A stretch of 64,000 bases of DNA from Methylosinus sp. H3A. GTDB lineage: Bacteria; Pseudomonadota; Alphaproteobacteria; Rhizobiales; Beijerinckiaceae. Where the stretch lies: NCBI RefSeq assembly GCF_015709455.1, contig NZ_JADNQW010000005.1, positions 1,364,001 through 1,428,000 on the forward strand, in the 5' to 3' direction. The position numbers were made by a program, and so were the translations under genes. This document shows positions 18,524-26,166 of this stretch, piece by piece. A model generated the notes under the pieces. It was not told the origin of the DNA and searched no databases. It saw nothing but the letters and a program-made list of their open reading frames with translations. Numbering within the stretch: the stretch's first letter is position 1; every line of letters starts with the position of its first letter.

Positions 18524-18943
18524 TCAGAACGGCTTGACGATCACCAGCACGACGATGCCGATCATCAGCAGCGTCGGAACTTCATTGACGAATCGGAAGA
18601 ATTTCGCCGGCCGGCGATTCTCGTCCCGCTCGAAAGCCTTTTGCGTGACGCCGAAATAGAAGTGAACGCCGGTCAGAAGGACGACCAGCGCCAATTTGGC
18701 ATGCAGCCATCCCGCGCCGTGAAAGGAGCCGAAATAGATCAGCGCCAGACCAGCGAGCCAAGCGACAATCATCATCGGCGCCATGATGTAGAGCGCCAGC
18801 CGGCGCTCCATCTTCTTGAACAATGCGGAGGGCGCACCCTGCCCCACTTCCGTATGATAGACGAAGAGCCGCGGCAGATAGAGCAGCCCTGCCATCCAGC
18901 CGATCACCGCGATCACATGCAAAGCTTTGATCCAGAGATACAT
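18524..18943 (-). CDS. hemJ: Protoporphyrinogen IX oxidase HemJ
   Basis: A 139-residue membrane protein with four transmembrane helices (starting LWIKALHVIAVIGWMAGLLYLPRLF; the early His is the conserved haem-binding or catalytic one). HemJ oxidises protoporphyrinogen IX to protoporphyrin IX and replaces HemG/HemY in many alphaproteobacteria. It follows hemE by three bases, which supports a role in haem synthesis and co-transcription. Confidence 0.93.
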   Translation of the reverse strand: MYLWIKALHVIAVIGWMAGLLYLPRLFVYHTEVGQGAPSALFKKMERRLALYIMAPMMIVAWLAGLALIYFGSFHGAGWLHAKLALVVLLTGVHFYFGVTQKAFERDENRRPAKFFRFVNEVPTLLMIGIVVLVIVKPF

Positions 18944-18946
18944 GAC

Positions 18947-19984
18947 TCAATTTCCTGTTCTGCGAACGCGCCCGATCAATTGCGCGACATGCTCGAGCGG
19001 AGTCTCCGGCAAGACGCCATGACCCAGATTGAAAATATGCGGACGCCCCGCGAAACAATGCAAGATCGCGTCGATCTCTCGATCGAGCGCCGCGCCGCCT
19101 GCGAGCAGAGCGAGCGGATCGAGATTTCCCTGCAGCGCCGTCCCTGCGGGAATTTCCTTCACCGCCCAGACAGGATCGATCGCCGTGTCGAGCCCGAGCG
19201 CGTCGGCTCCCAGCCTTTCGGCGAGACCCGGCAGATGCGTCGCGCCGCCGCGCACGAAAGCGATGATCGGAACGCCCGGCCGCGCGGTCTTCACCGCCCC
19301 GATGATCTTTTTCAGCGGCGCGACGACCCAGCGCTCGAATTCCAGAGGCGGAAGCACGCCCGCCCAGCTGTCGAAAATCTGCAGCGTCTCGACGCCGGCG
19401 TCGATCTGCCGAATGAGATAGACGATCGAGGCGTCGGCCAGAATGTCGATGAGCCGCGCGAAGGCCTCCGGCCGCCGAAAAGCAAAGAGCCGCGCCGGCG
19501 CCTGATCCGGCGTGCCGCGGCCGGCGATCATATAGCTCGCCACGGTCCAGGGCGCGCCGCAGAAGCCGATGAAGGCGACCGATTTCGGCAGCTCGCCCTT
19601 CACCCGGTCGATCGTCTCGAACACCGGCGAAAGCTTCTCGATGTCGAAACTCTCCGCCAAAGCCGCTATGTCGCTGTCGCTCTCGACCGGGACGAGCCGC
19701 GGGCCGGACCCGGATTCGAACCAGACCTTCTGCCCGAGCGCATCCGGCACGACGAGAATATCGCTGAACAAAATCGCCGCGTCGAAACCGAAGCGCTCGA
19801 TCGGCTGCAGAGTGATCCGCGCCGCGGTCTGCGGATTGTAGCAGGTGTCGAGAAAACTCCCGGCCTTGGCGCGAAGCTCCTGATATTCTGGAAGATAACG
19901 GCCTGCTTGCCGCATCAGCCAGATCGGCGGAACGACTCGAGCTTCGCCGTTGAGAACGGCGAGGAGCGGCTTACGATCACCCAT
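18947..19984 (-). CDS. hemE: Uroporphyrinogen decarboxylase
   Basis: A 345-residue cytoplasmic enzyme that converts uroporphyrinogen III to coproporphyrinogen III. Family motifs seen are PPIWLMRQAGRYLPEY near the N-terminus (catalytic Arg and substrate loop), FSDILVVPDALG (catalytic Asp), and GFCGAPWT at about 143. hemE beside the replication origin is an old alphaproteobacterial arrangement; in Caulobacter the origin lies next to hemE. Here the noncoding oriC candidate begins right upstream of its start. Confidence 0.97.
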   Translation of the reverse strand: MGDRKPLLAVLNGEARVVPPIWLMRQAGRYLPEYQELRAKAGSFLDTCYNPQTAARITLQPIERFGFDAAILFSDILVVPDALGQKVWFESGSGPRLVPVESDSDIAALAESFDIEKLSPVFETIDRVKGELPKSVAFIGFCGAPWTVASYMIAGRGTPDQAPARLFAFRRPEAFARLIDILADASIVYLIRQIDAGVETLQIFDSWAGVLPPLEFERWVVAPLKKIIGAVKTARPGVPIIAFVRGGATHLPGLAERLGADALGLDTAIDPVWAVKEIPAGTALQGNLDPLALLAGGAALDREIDAILHCFAGRPHIFNLGHGVLPETPLEHVAQLIGRVRRTGN

Positions 19985-20075
19985 TGCGCTTCGGCTCCGG
20001 CAAGGTCAGGAAACAGGACGAGCTGGACATAGGACGTAGGGGACGCCGTTCGCTCTTCCCGGCATTGGAGCTAGC

Positions 20076-20160
20076 CCAAAACGACACAAAAAGAAAAGTT
20101 AATCTTTAAGAGATTTTTTTGATTTTGTTAGGGGTTTCTTAACGGAGGTTAATTTCCGTC
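20076..20160. promoter_or_regulatory. AT-rich putative DNA unwinding element of oriC
   Basis: The lowest-GC segment of the origin region, with A-rich and T-rich runs, immediately left of the first DnaA box. It contains the TTAACGGAGGTTAA palindrome-like element at about 20139-20152 (two TTAA half-sites, six-base spacer). Confidence 0.6.
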
Positions 20161-20166
20161 AACCTT

Positions 20167-20175
20167 TTGTCCACA
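20167..20175 (+). promoter_or_regulatory. DnaA box 1
   Basis: TTGTCCACA, one mismatch from the consensus TTATCCACA, next to the AT-rich segment. Confidence 0.75.
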
Positions 20176-20220
20176 CCTTACGTACCACGAACATGGCTGT
20201 ATAGAGATTCCAGGCCTCTC

Positions 20221-20229
20221 TGTGGACAG
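20221..20229 (-). promoter_or_regulatory. DnaA box 2
   Basis: CTGTCCACA on the minus strand, two mismatches from TTATCCACA. It is oriented opposite to box 1. Confidence 0.65.
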
Positions 20230-20378
20230 GACGGTAAATGAAGTATTAACAATGCGATCTGCGCATGTTCCCACACCCTTCGTGGTTGATGGCGAAGAAT
20301 CGCGTCTTTCATGGTCTGGCTCCCCCTTTTCCCCACCCGCTCTTACGCCTGTTGATCGCCGAGCAACGTTATGCGCAG

Positions 20379-20387
20379 CTGTCCACA
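20379..20387 (+). promoter_or_regulatory. DnaA box 3
   Basis: CTGTCCACA on the plus strand, identical to box 2. Confidence 0.65.
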
Positions 20388-20443
20388 TGGCCCCGTCCGA
20401 CGGCGTTCTTTTTCCCCACTATGCCCACGACCGCGCCCGGCCC

Positions 20444-20452
20444 TGTGGGTAA
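20444..20452 (-). promoter_or_regulatory. DnaA box 4
   Basis: TTACCCACA on the minus strand, one mismatch from consensus, just upstream of maf, where it could also affect maf transcription. Confidence 0.55.
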
Positions 20453-20470
20453 CGAAGCGAGGAGATTTCG

Positions 20471-21103
20471 GTGTCGTTCGATCGTTCTCGCGCCTTCTGG
20501 CTCCATCCCGAGCCGCTGATTCTCGCCTCCAAGAGCAAAGGCCGCCGCGCCGCGCTCGAGCAGACCGGCGCGCCCTTTCTCGTCCATCCGGTCGAAATCG
20601 ACGAACGCGCGGTCGAAGCCGAGGTCGTCGCGGCTGGCGGCGACGCCGACGCCGTCGCGGCGCGTTTGGCGCGAGACAAGGCGACGCTCGTTTCTCTCAC
20701 GCGGCCGGGCGCTCTCGTTCTCGGCGCCGATCAAGTCGCGAGCTGTGAGAGACGCCGCTTCGGCAAGCCTCCGACCGTCGCCGCCGCTCGCGAGCAGCTG
20801 CGCTTTCTCGCCGGCCGCACCCATCGCCTGCATTCCGCGATCGCGATCGCGCGCGACGGCGCTCTTATTTTCGAGACCGTCGCCCATGCCGATCTGACGA
20901 TGCGCGCTTTCTCCGACGATTTCCTGGCTCGCTACCTCGAGAGTGTCGCAGAGGAGGCGACGACCAGCGCTGGCGCCTATCAGATAGAGGGGCTAGGCGT
21001 TCATCTCTTTGAGCGCATCCTCGGCGATCACTGGACCATCATCGGCCTGCCGCTGCTGCCGCTGCTCGATGCGTTACGTCGAGAAGGAGCGCTCCGGTCA
21101 TGA
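20471..21103 (+). CDS. maf: Maf-family nucleotide pyrophosphatase
   Basis: A 210-residue member of the Maf/HAM1-fold family, house-cleaning enzymes that hydrolyse non-canonical or modified NTPs; some relatives inhibit septation when overproduced. Visible are the N-terminal [18 protein letters not shown] and VLGADQV and the C-terminal [28 protein letters not shown], all family landmarks. The start is a GTG at 20471 with GGAG ten bases upstream. It overlaps coaE by four bases. In many relatives aroE lies between these two genes; it is absent here. Confidence 0.92.
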   Translation: MSFDRSRAFWLHPEPLILASKSKGRRAALEQTGAPFLVHPVEIDERAVEAEVVAAGGDADAVAARLARDKATLVSLTRPGALVLGADQVASCERRRFGKPPTVAAAREQLRFLAGRTHRLHSAIAIARDGALIFETVAHADLTMRAFSDDFLARYLESVAEEATTSAGAYQIEGLGVHLFERILGDHWTIIGLPLLPLLDALRREGALRS

Positions 21104-21720
21104 GCGTCGACACGCCGGCGCGCCCTCTCGTCATCGGGCTCACCGGCTCGATCGGCATGGGCAAATCGACGACGGCCGATCTCTTCCGCGCCGAGGGCGT
21201 CCCGGTCTATGATTCCGACCGCGCCGTGCATGAGATTTATCGCGGCCCCGCGGCGGCGCGTATAGAAGAGATGTTTCCCGGAACCACCGTGGACGGTGTC
21301 GTCGATCGCGCCCGCCTCGCCGCTCGCGTGCTCGGCGATCCGGAGGCTTTGCGCCGTCTCGAGGCTTTGGTGCATCCGCTCGTCGCCGCCGGTCGCGACG
21401 AATTCCTAGAGGCGAGCCGTCTCGCCGGCGAGCGCGTCGTCGTCTTCGACATTCCTCTCCTCTTCGAGATCGGCGCGGAAAAAGATGTCGACGCCGTCGT
21501 CGTCGTCTCCGCGCCGCCGGAGATACAGCGGGCGCGCGTGCTGGCGCGTCCCGGGATGACGGATGAGAAATTCGCGGCCATCCTCGCCAAGCAGACGCCG
21601 GACGCCGAAAAACGAGCCCAGGCCGATTTCGTGGTGCATAGCGACCGCGGGCTGGATTCCGCTCGGCAGGAAGTTCGGTTAATTCTCGAGACGCTGGCGC
21701 AGGGAAAAGCCGTGCGCTGA
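21100..21720 (+). CDS. coaE: Dephospho-CoA kinase
   Basis: A 206-residue P-loop kinase that phosphorylates dephospho-CoA, the last step of coenzyme A synthesis. Walker A is GSIGMGKST at about 16-24, followed by [11 protein letters not shown] and the family's [10 protein letters not shown]. The start overlaps maf (ATGA), so translation is probably coupled. Cytoplasmic; length is normal. Confidence 0.95.
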   Translation: MSVDTPARPLVIGLTGSIGMGKSTTADLFRAEGVPVYDSDRAVHEIYRGPAAARIEEMFPGTTVDGVVDRARLAARVLGDPEALRRLEALVHPLVAAGRDEFLEASRLAGERVVVFDIPLLFEIGAEKDVDAVVVVSAPPEIQRARVLARPGMTDEKFAAILAKQTPDAEKRAQADFVVHSDRGLDSARQEVRLILETLAQGKAVR

Positions 21721-21747
21721 TTTTTCGAGACTGAGGGGTCGCCCACG

Positions 21748-22488
21748 ATGCGTGAGATCGTCTTCGACACGGAGACGACCGGCTTGGATCCGACCAAGGG
21801 CCATCGCATCGTCGAGATCGGCGCGGTCGAGATATCCAATCTGATCCCGACCGGCCGCACCTTCCATTTCTACCTCGATCCAGAACGCGACATGCCGGAA
21901 GAAGCATTTCGCGTGCATGGCCTCTCCTCGGCCTTTCTCACGGGCCAAAAGAAATTCCGTGAGATCGCCGCGAGTTTCCTCGAATTCGTCGCCGACGCGG
22001 CTCTCGTCGCGCACAACGCCGAATTCGACATGCGCTTCGTCAATTTCGAGCTCGGCCTGCTCGGGATCGCGCCTATTCCGTTCGATCGCGTCGTCGACAC
22101 TCTGACGATGGCGCGTCGCCGTCATCCGGGCGCCTCCAACACGCTGGACGCGCTCTGCCAGCGTTACGGCGTCGATCTGACGAAGCGCGACAAGCATGGC
22201 GCTCTGCTCGATGCGGGTCTTCTCGCGGAAGTCTATGCGGAGCTGATGGGCGGTCGCCAATCCGCGCTCACCCTGCAGGCGGACGCAGTCACGCTCGATG
22301 AAGCCGGCGGCGGCGAATTATTGCGCAGCCGACCGCAAAAGCTCACGCCGCTCCTCACAGAGGATGAGAGAGCCGCGCATGAGGCTTTCGTCGCCGGGCT
22401 CGGAAAGGAGCCGCAATGGCTTCGCTATTTCGCGCAGCCGGACGAGGCTGAGGTCCGAGTCGCCGAGGTTATGGAGAGGCGAGCCTGA
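21748..22488 (+). CDS. dnaQ: DNA polymerase III epsilon subunit (proofreading exonuclease)
   Basis: A 246-residue 3'-5' exonuclease of the DEDDh type. The catalytic acidic residues are seen in EIVFDTETTGLDP (ExoI), VAHNAEFDMRF (ExoII) and HGALLDAGLLAEVY (ExoIII with His). The C-terminal stretch would bind the polymerase subunit. It lies 27 bases after coaE in the maf-coaE-dnaQ string. It ends convergently with secB, only 18 bases apart. Confidence 0.95.
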   Translation: MREIVFDTETTGLDPTKGHRIVEIGAVEISNLIPTGRTFHFYLDPERDMPEEAFRVHGLSSAFLTGQKKFREIAASFLEFVADAALVAHNAEFDMRFVNFELGLLGIAPIPFDRVVDTLTMARRRHPGASNTLDALCQRYGVDLTKRDKHGALLDAGLLAEVYAELMGGRQSALTLQADAVTLDEAGGGELLRSRPQKLTPLLTEDERAAHEAFVAGLGKEPQWLRYFAQPDEAEVRVAEVMERRA

Positions 22489-22506
22489 CGGCTCGCCTTC
22501 CGCATT

Positions 22507-22989
22507 TCAATTGGCGTTGGCCGGGGTCTGCTGCTCGGCCTGAGCGGCGCGCTGCTGATAGAGCGCGAAAAAGTCGATCGGATCGACATAGAGGGGCGGA
22601 AAGCCGCCGTTGCGCGTGCCGTCGGCGACGACCTGGCGCAGAAAGGGAAACAACAGGCGCGGGCATTCGATCATCACTAGCGGATGGATCTGCTCGGCGG
22701 GAATGTTCACGAGGCGGAACACGCCGCCGTAATCGACCTCGAGCTTGAACAGCACTTCGCCGCCCTCGGTCGCCGAGGCTTCGAGCGTCACCGAGACCTC
22801 GAAGTCGTTGGGCGAGAGCTGCTTGGCGTTCACATTGACCTGAATGCCGATCTCCGGCGGATTCTCGCGCGGCTGCAGGGAGCGCGGCGCGTTCGGATTC
22901 TCGAAGGACAGATCCTTCACATATTGTACGAGCACATTGAGCGCCGGGGCGCCGGTCGGGCCGGAGCCGTTTCCATTCGTATCGGTCAT
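22507..22989 (-). CDS. secB: Protein-export chaperone SecB
   Basis: A 160-residue acidic chaperone that holds preproteins unfolded for SecA. The conserved core [15 protein letters not shown] (about 26-40) and [15 protein letters not shown] with [21 protein letters not shown] are SecB hallmarks. A Gln/Ala-rich tail ends the protein. secB beside dnaQ is the usual order near Rhizobiales origins. It probably has its own promoter. Confidence 0.97.
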   Translation of the reverse strand: MTDTNGNGSGPTGAPALNVLVQYVKDLSFENPNAPRSLQPRENPPEIGIQVNVNAKQLSPNDFEVSVTLEASATEGGEVLFKLEVDYGGVFRLVNIPAEQIHPLVMIECPRLLFPFLRQVVADGTRNGGFPPLYVDPIDFFALYQQRAAQAEQQTPANAN

Positions 22990-23106
22990 CGTCGAACTCC
23001 CAGCCGATGTCGGCTCCCGACAGGCGCAATGGGATAATGACGCCTGTCACGGCGCCCGCCTATCACGTCCCCTCGCGGGCCACAACGGGGTTTGACGCCA
23101 GTCGGA

Positions 23107-23574
23107 TCAAACGGCTTTGACAGGAGGCGCGCGGCGCGCGCGCACGCGGCGCTTTGGGCCCTCGTCGACGATCGCCTTCCATTCGCCGGGCGAAAGATCG
23201 ATCGTCTGCGGACCCCGCCGCTCCGTCGCGCCGCGGATGCGGTCGGCGACGCGGGCGCGGATCGACGGCGACTTCAGCGCGAGGCCGACGAGATCGGAGG
23301 CGAAGCCGGGCAGGATGAGCAGCAGCGAGCCGACCGCCTCCAGTCCGCCATCCATCAGAGCGACGCCGGATTTCGTCTCCGCGCGCGGCTGGCCGATCCG
23401 GCCGCGCAGATAGACGAACAGACGCTTGACGTCGGCGAGCCCCAGCAATGTCGTGCCGACGCCGAGCGCGACGGCCGCCAGCACGCCGAGGAATTGCACG
23501 ACGAGCACGAAAGCGATGATCTCGACGAAGAGCCAGCCTGTCAGCACATAAGCGGCGAGTTTCGACTTGTTCAC
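23107..23574 (-). CDS. fxsA: FxsA-family membrane protein
   Basis: About 155 residues with the FxsA pattern: two N-terminal helices (LTGWLFVEIIAFVLVVQFLG, then VALGVGTTLLG), a middle helix pair around GSLLLILPGFASDLVGLAL, and a basic cytoplasmic tail. E. coli FxsA, when overproduced, lets cells tolerate phage T7 exclusion; the normal role is unclear. The GTG at 23574 is chosen because it has GGAGGG nearby and begins the family homology. Longer in-frame extensions upstream are not supported. Confidence 0.82.
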   Translation of the reverse strand: MNKSKLAAYVLTGWLFVEIIAFVLVVQFLGVLAAVALGVGTTLLGLADVKRLFVYLRGRIGQPRAETKSGVALMDGGLEAVGSLLLILPGFASDLVGLALKSPSIRARVADRIRGATERRGPQTIDLSPGEWKAIVDEGPKRRVRARRAPPVKAV

Positions 23575-23624
23575 GTCGTAGCGCCCTCCATCCCTCGTCG
23601 CGAGCCTCGAAGTCTGTCGTTTCA

Positions 23625-23642
23625 CCTCCCCGGACGGGGAGG
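23625..23642. repeat. CCTCCCC/GGGGAGG palindrome
   Basis: A 7-bp perfect inverted repeat with a 4-nt loop in the divergent gap between fxsA and the Tim44-like gene. It resembles the short GC-rich palindromes scattered through Rhizobiales intergenic DNA. A similar C-rich/G-rich pair lies after msrB near 61650. Confidence 0.4.
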
Positions 23643-23755
23643 GGGAGACGCCGTTCCGGCGTCGATCCGATCGCCTCGCCCCGGCGAGGGGGTTGATTCG
23701 TGACATCTGGGACGCGACATGATACCGGACAATCCCTGCGACTGGGAGACGCCCT

Positions 23756-24454
23756 TTGTCGGGATCCGATTTCGACCCCACCATCTTGGTCTTTGCCGCT
23801 CTGGCGGCTTTCGTCGTCTGGAAATTGTGGTCGGTGCTCGGCGTGCGCGTCGATCGCGAAGGCCCGGCCTCGGATAGCGCGCCTGGTTCCGCGCGGCGGA
23901 TCGGCCCGGCGCCTGCGGCGCAGGGCTCCGCTTTCGCGCCCTCGCCCGCCGCTGGGGCGCTCGACGCCGATCGCTGGAAAGGCGTCGCCGAATCGGGCAG
24001 CAATGGCTGGCGCGGGCTGGACCAGATCGCCGCCGCCGATCGCAGCTTCTCCGGCCCGGCCTTCGTCGAGGGCGCCAAGAAAGCCTATGAGATGGTCGTC
24101 CAGGCCTTCGCCAAAGGTGATCGCGAAACGTTGAGCAATCTCCTCTCGCGGGAAGTGTTCGACAGTTTCGCGGGCGAGATCGCGGCGCGCGAGCGACGTG
24201 GCGAGACCGCCGAAGCCCATGTCGTCTCCATCGATTCGGCGACGGTGGAGGACGCCAAAGTCGAGCTCCGCAAGGCGCAGATCACCCTTCGTTTCGTCGT
24301 CAAGCTCCAATCCGTCCGCCGCGATAGCGCCGGCGCCGCGATCGAGGGCGATCCCGATCGCCCGCTCGAGATCGTCGATTTGTGGACATTCGCGCGCGAT
24401 GTTTCGGCGCGTGATCCGAATTGGAAGCTCGTGGCGACCGAAACGGTCCATTAG
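23756..24454 (+). CDS. Tim44-like domain protein (TimA type)
   Basis: A 232-residue protein with one N-terminal membrane helix (ILVFAALAAFVVWKLWSVLG), an Ala/Pro-rich linker and a C-terminal Tim44/NTF2-like domain (from about residue 105, KKAYEMVVQAFAKGDRETLSNLLSREVFDSF). Homologues are the bacterial relatives of mitochondrial Tim44; their function in bacteria is not settled. The start appears to be TTG at 23756 with GGGAG upstream. It is followed closely by mltA and an Smr gene, a conserved alphaproteobacterial trio. Confidence 0.85.
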   Translation: MSGSDFDPTILVFAALAAFVVWKLWSVLGVRVDREGPASDSAPGSARRIGPAPAAQGSAFAPSPAAGALDADRWKGVAESGSNGWRGLDQIAAADRSFSGPAFVEGAKKAYEMVVQAFAKGDRETLSNLLSREVFDSFAGEIAARERRGETAEAHVVSIDSATVEDAKVELRKAQITLRFVVKLQSVRRDSAGAAIEGDPDRPLEIVDLWTFARDVSARDPNWKLVATETVH

Positions 24455-24465
24455 GCGGACCTTGC

Positions 24466-25581
24466 GTGGCGGCGTCCATCGATCTCGAGCCGGTCGGTTT
24501 CGATACGATCGACGCCTTGTTCCGGGATGATCTTCGCGAGCCCTTCCGGGTGTTTCGGCGCTCGGCCGGGATCATCCTCTCCAAAGCCTCGCCCCTGCGA
24601 TCGGCGTTGCCGGCGGACGAAGCTTTGGCGCGCGTTTGCCGCAGCGCTCTCGCGCGGGACGAGGCGACGCTCTCGAGCGATGCGGCGCTCGACTTTTTCG
24701 CCTCGCATTTTCGGCCGTTTCGCCTGCGCGCCCCGGGATTCGTCACCGCTTATTACGAGCCGGTCGTCGAAGCGCGCGAGGCGCCCGACGCCGAGTTCCG
24801 CACCCCCGTTCCGGCGCGCCCAGCCGATCTCGTCACTTTGAACGACGCTCCGATTCTCGGCGAGGCGGGCGAGACGCTCACCTCGGCGCGGCGTCGGCCG
24901 GACGGCGGGCTCGAGCCCTATCCGGACCGCCGCGCATTGGAGGACGGCCCGCGGGAGACGAGGCCCGCGCCGATCGCTTTTCTGCGCGACAGGGTCGAGC
25001 TGTTTTTGATCCAGGTGCAAGGCTCGGCGCGATTGCGTTTTCCCGATGGGCGCGAGTTGCCGCTCACTTACGACGGCCGCAACGGCCGGCCCTACACTTC
25101 GATCGGTCGTCTGCTCATCGAGCGCGGGCTCGTGCCGCAGGGAGACATGTCGCTCGATCGGCTGAAAGCCGAAATCAGAGCTCTCGGCCAGGAGGACGGC
25201 GCGCCGGGCGCCCGGCTGATGCAGGAGAACCGCTCCTTCGTGTTCTTCCGCGCCGATTCCTCGCCCGAGCGCCGCGATGGCCCGATCGGCGGCGAGGGCT
25301 GCGCATTGACGCCGCTGCGCTCCATCGCCGTCGACCGTTCGCTGTGGAGCTACGGCCTGCCATTCTGGATCGCCGGAACGCTGCCCTGGCGCAGCGCGAG
25401 CGCAGAGCGATTCGAGCGGCTGATGATCGGGCAGGACACGGGCTCGGCGATTCTGGGGCCCGCCCGCGCCGATCTCTTCTTCGGCGCGGGGGATCGGGCC
25501 GGAGCGCTCGCCGGCCTCGTCCGTCACGCCGCCGAATTCACCGTTCTGCTGCCGCGGGAAGCGAGTGGCGGAGATGAGTGA
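24466..25581 (+). CDS. mltA: Membrane-bound lytic transglycosylase A family (MltA)
   Basis: A 371-residue MltA with the MltA domain (GFVTAYYEPVVEA, about residue 90) and a C-terminal 3D domain whose aspartates are in QDTGSAILGPARADLFFG. It cleaves the glycan strands of peptidoglycan and forms 1,6-anhydromuropeptides, the feedstock for the AmgK/MurU recycling branch encoded at 2.3-4.5 kb. Oddly, no signal peptide or lipobox is visible with the GTG start at 24466, although the enzyme should be periplasmic. Upstream in-frame sequence does not supply one either. Confidence 0.9.
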   Translation: MAASIDLEPVGFDTIDALFRDDLREPFRVFRRSAGIILSKASPLRSALPADEALARVCRSALARDEATLSSDAALDFFASHFRPFRLRAPGFVTAYYEPVVEAREAPDAEFRTPVPARPADLVTLNDAPILGEAGETLTSARRRPDGGLEPYPDRRALEDGPRETRPAPIAFLRDRVELFLIQVQGSARLRFPDGRELPLTYDGRNGRPYTSIGRLLIERGLVPQGDMSLDRLKAEIRALGQEDGAPGARLMQENRSFVFFRADSSPERRDGPIGGEGCALTPLRSIAVDRSLWSYGLPFWIAGTLPWRSASAERFERLMIGQDTGSAILGPARADLFFGAGDRAGALAGLVRHAAEFTVLLPREASGGDE

Positions 25582-26140
25582 TCCGCCGCGCGAATCGCGC
25601 CGCTCGCGTTTTCTGTCTCGCGAAGAGATCGAGCTCTGGAACAAGGTGACCGCCGATGTGCGGCCGTCGCGCGGCCGTCGCCGCCGATCGCCGGACGAGC
25701 AGCCCGTCGATAGTCCGGAGTCGAAGAAGGGCGCCGCGGCGCCGGCTGCGCCGACCCCGCCGCCGGCCGAGAAGAAGTCGCGTCCCCGTCCCGCCCCGCC
25801 GCCGGCGGAGATCGATCACCGCACGCGCACGAAATTGCGTCGCGGCCGGCTCGAGGTGGAGGCGAGGCTCGATCTGCACGGGTTGCGCCAGTCGGAGGCG
25901 CAGACGGCGCTCTATGATTTTCTACGCCGCGCCCAGGCGGGCGGCGCGCGCATGGCGATCGTGGTGACGGGCAAGGGCGTTCGCAGCGAGGAGGGCGGCG
26001 TGCTGCGTCGGCTCGCGCCGATGTGGCTGAGCTCGCCGGCGATGCGCGATCTCGTCGTCGGTTTCGGCGAGGCGGCGCGCAATCACGGCGGCGAAGGCGC
26101 GCTCTATGTCCAGATCAGGCGCCCGCGCGGGGTCAAATAG
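25565..26140 (+). CDS. Smr-domain protein
   Basis: About 191 residues. A low-complexity Arg/Pro-rich N-terminal half (to about residue 90) is followed by an Smr domain with LDLHGLRQSEA at about 100 and GKGVRS, the two signature motifs of the MutS2-type small nuclease domain. Such stand-alone proteins act on DNA or RNA; the substrate here is unknown. The start overlaps the end of mltA; GTG at 25565 and ATG at 25574 are both possible. Probably co-transcribed with mltA. Confidence 0.85.
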   Translation: MAEMSDPPRESRRSRFLSREEIELWNKVTADVRPSRGRRRRSPDEQPVDSPESKKGAAAPAAPTPPPAEKKSRPRPAPPPAEIDHRTRTKLRRGRLEVEARLDLHGLRQSEAQTALYDFLRRAQAGGARMAIVVTGKGVRSEEGGVLRRLAPMWLSSPAMRDLVVGFGEAARNHGGEGALYVQIRRPRGVK

Positions 26141-26166
26141 ACGCGCGAAAGCCCCGCGCGAGACCG

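Larger units (their letters stand above)
19985..20470. other. oriC: Presumed chromosomal replication origin (oriC)
   Basis: A 486-base noncoding stretch between divergent hemE and maf, the location of the origin in Caulobacter and other alphaproteobacteria. It has an AT-rich segment (about 20077-20160) suited to unwinding and DnaA-box-like 9-mers at 20167-20175, 20221-20229, 20379-20387 and 20444-20452. A TTAA-N6-TTAA element in the AT-rich part resembles the CtrA site TTAA-N7-TTAA but with one base less. GANTC sites for CcrM-type methylation occur at 20206 and 20297. Origin function is inferred from context, not shown. Confidence 0.85.

Noticed and set aside
19700..19725. tRNA-like string GGATTCGAACC
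   Set aside because: It lies inside hemE coding sequence and no cloverleaf or acceptor stem can be formed around it.
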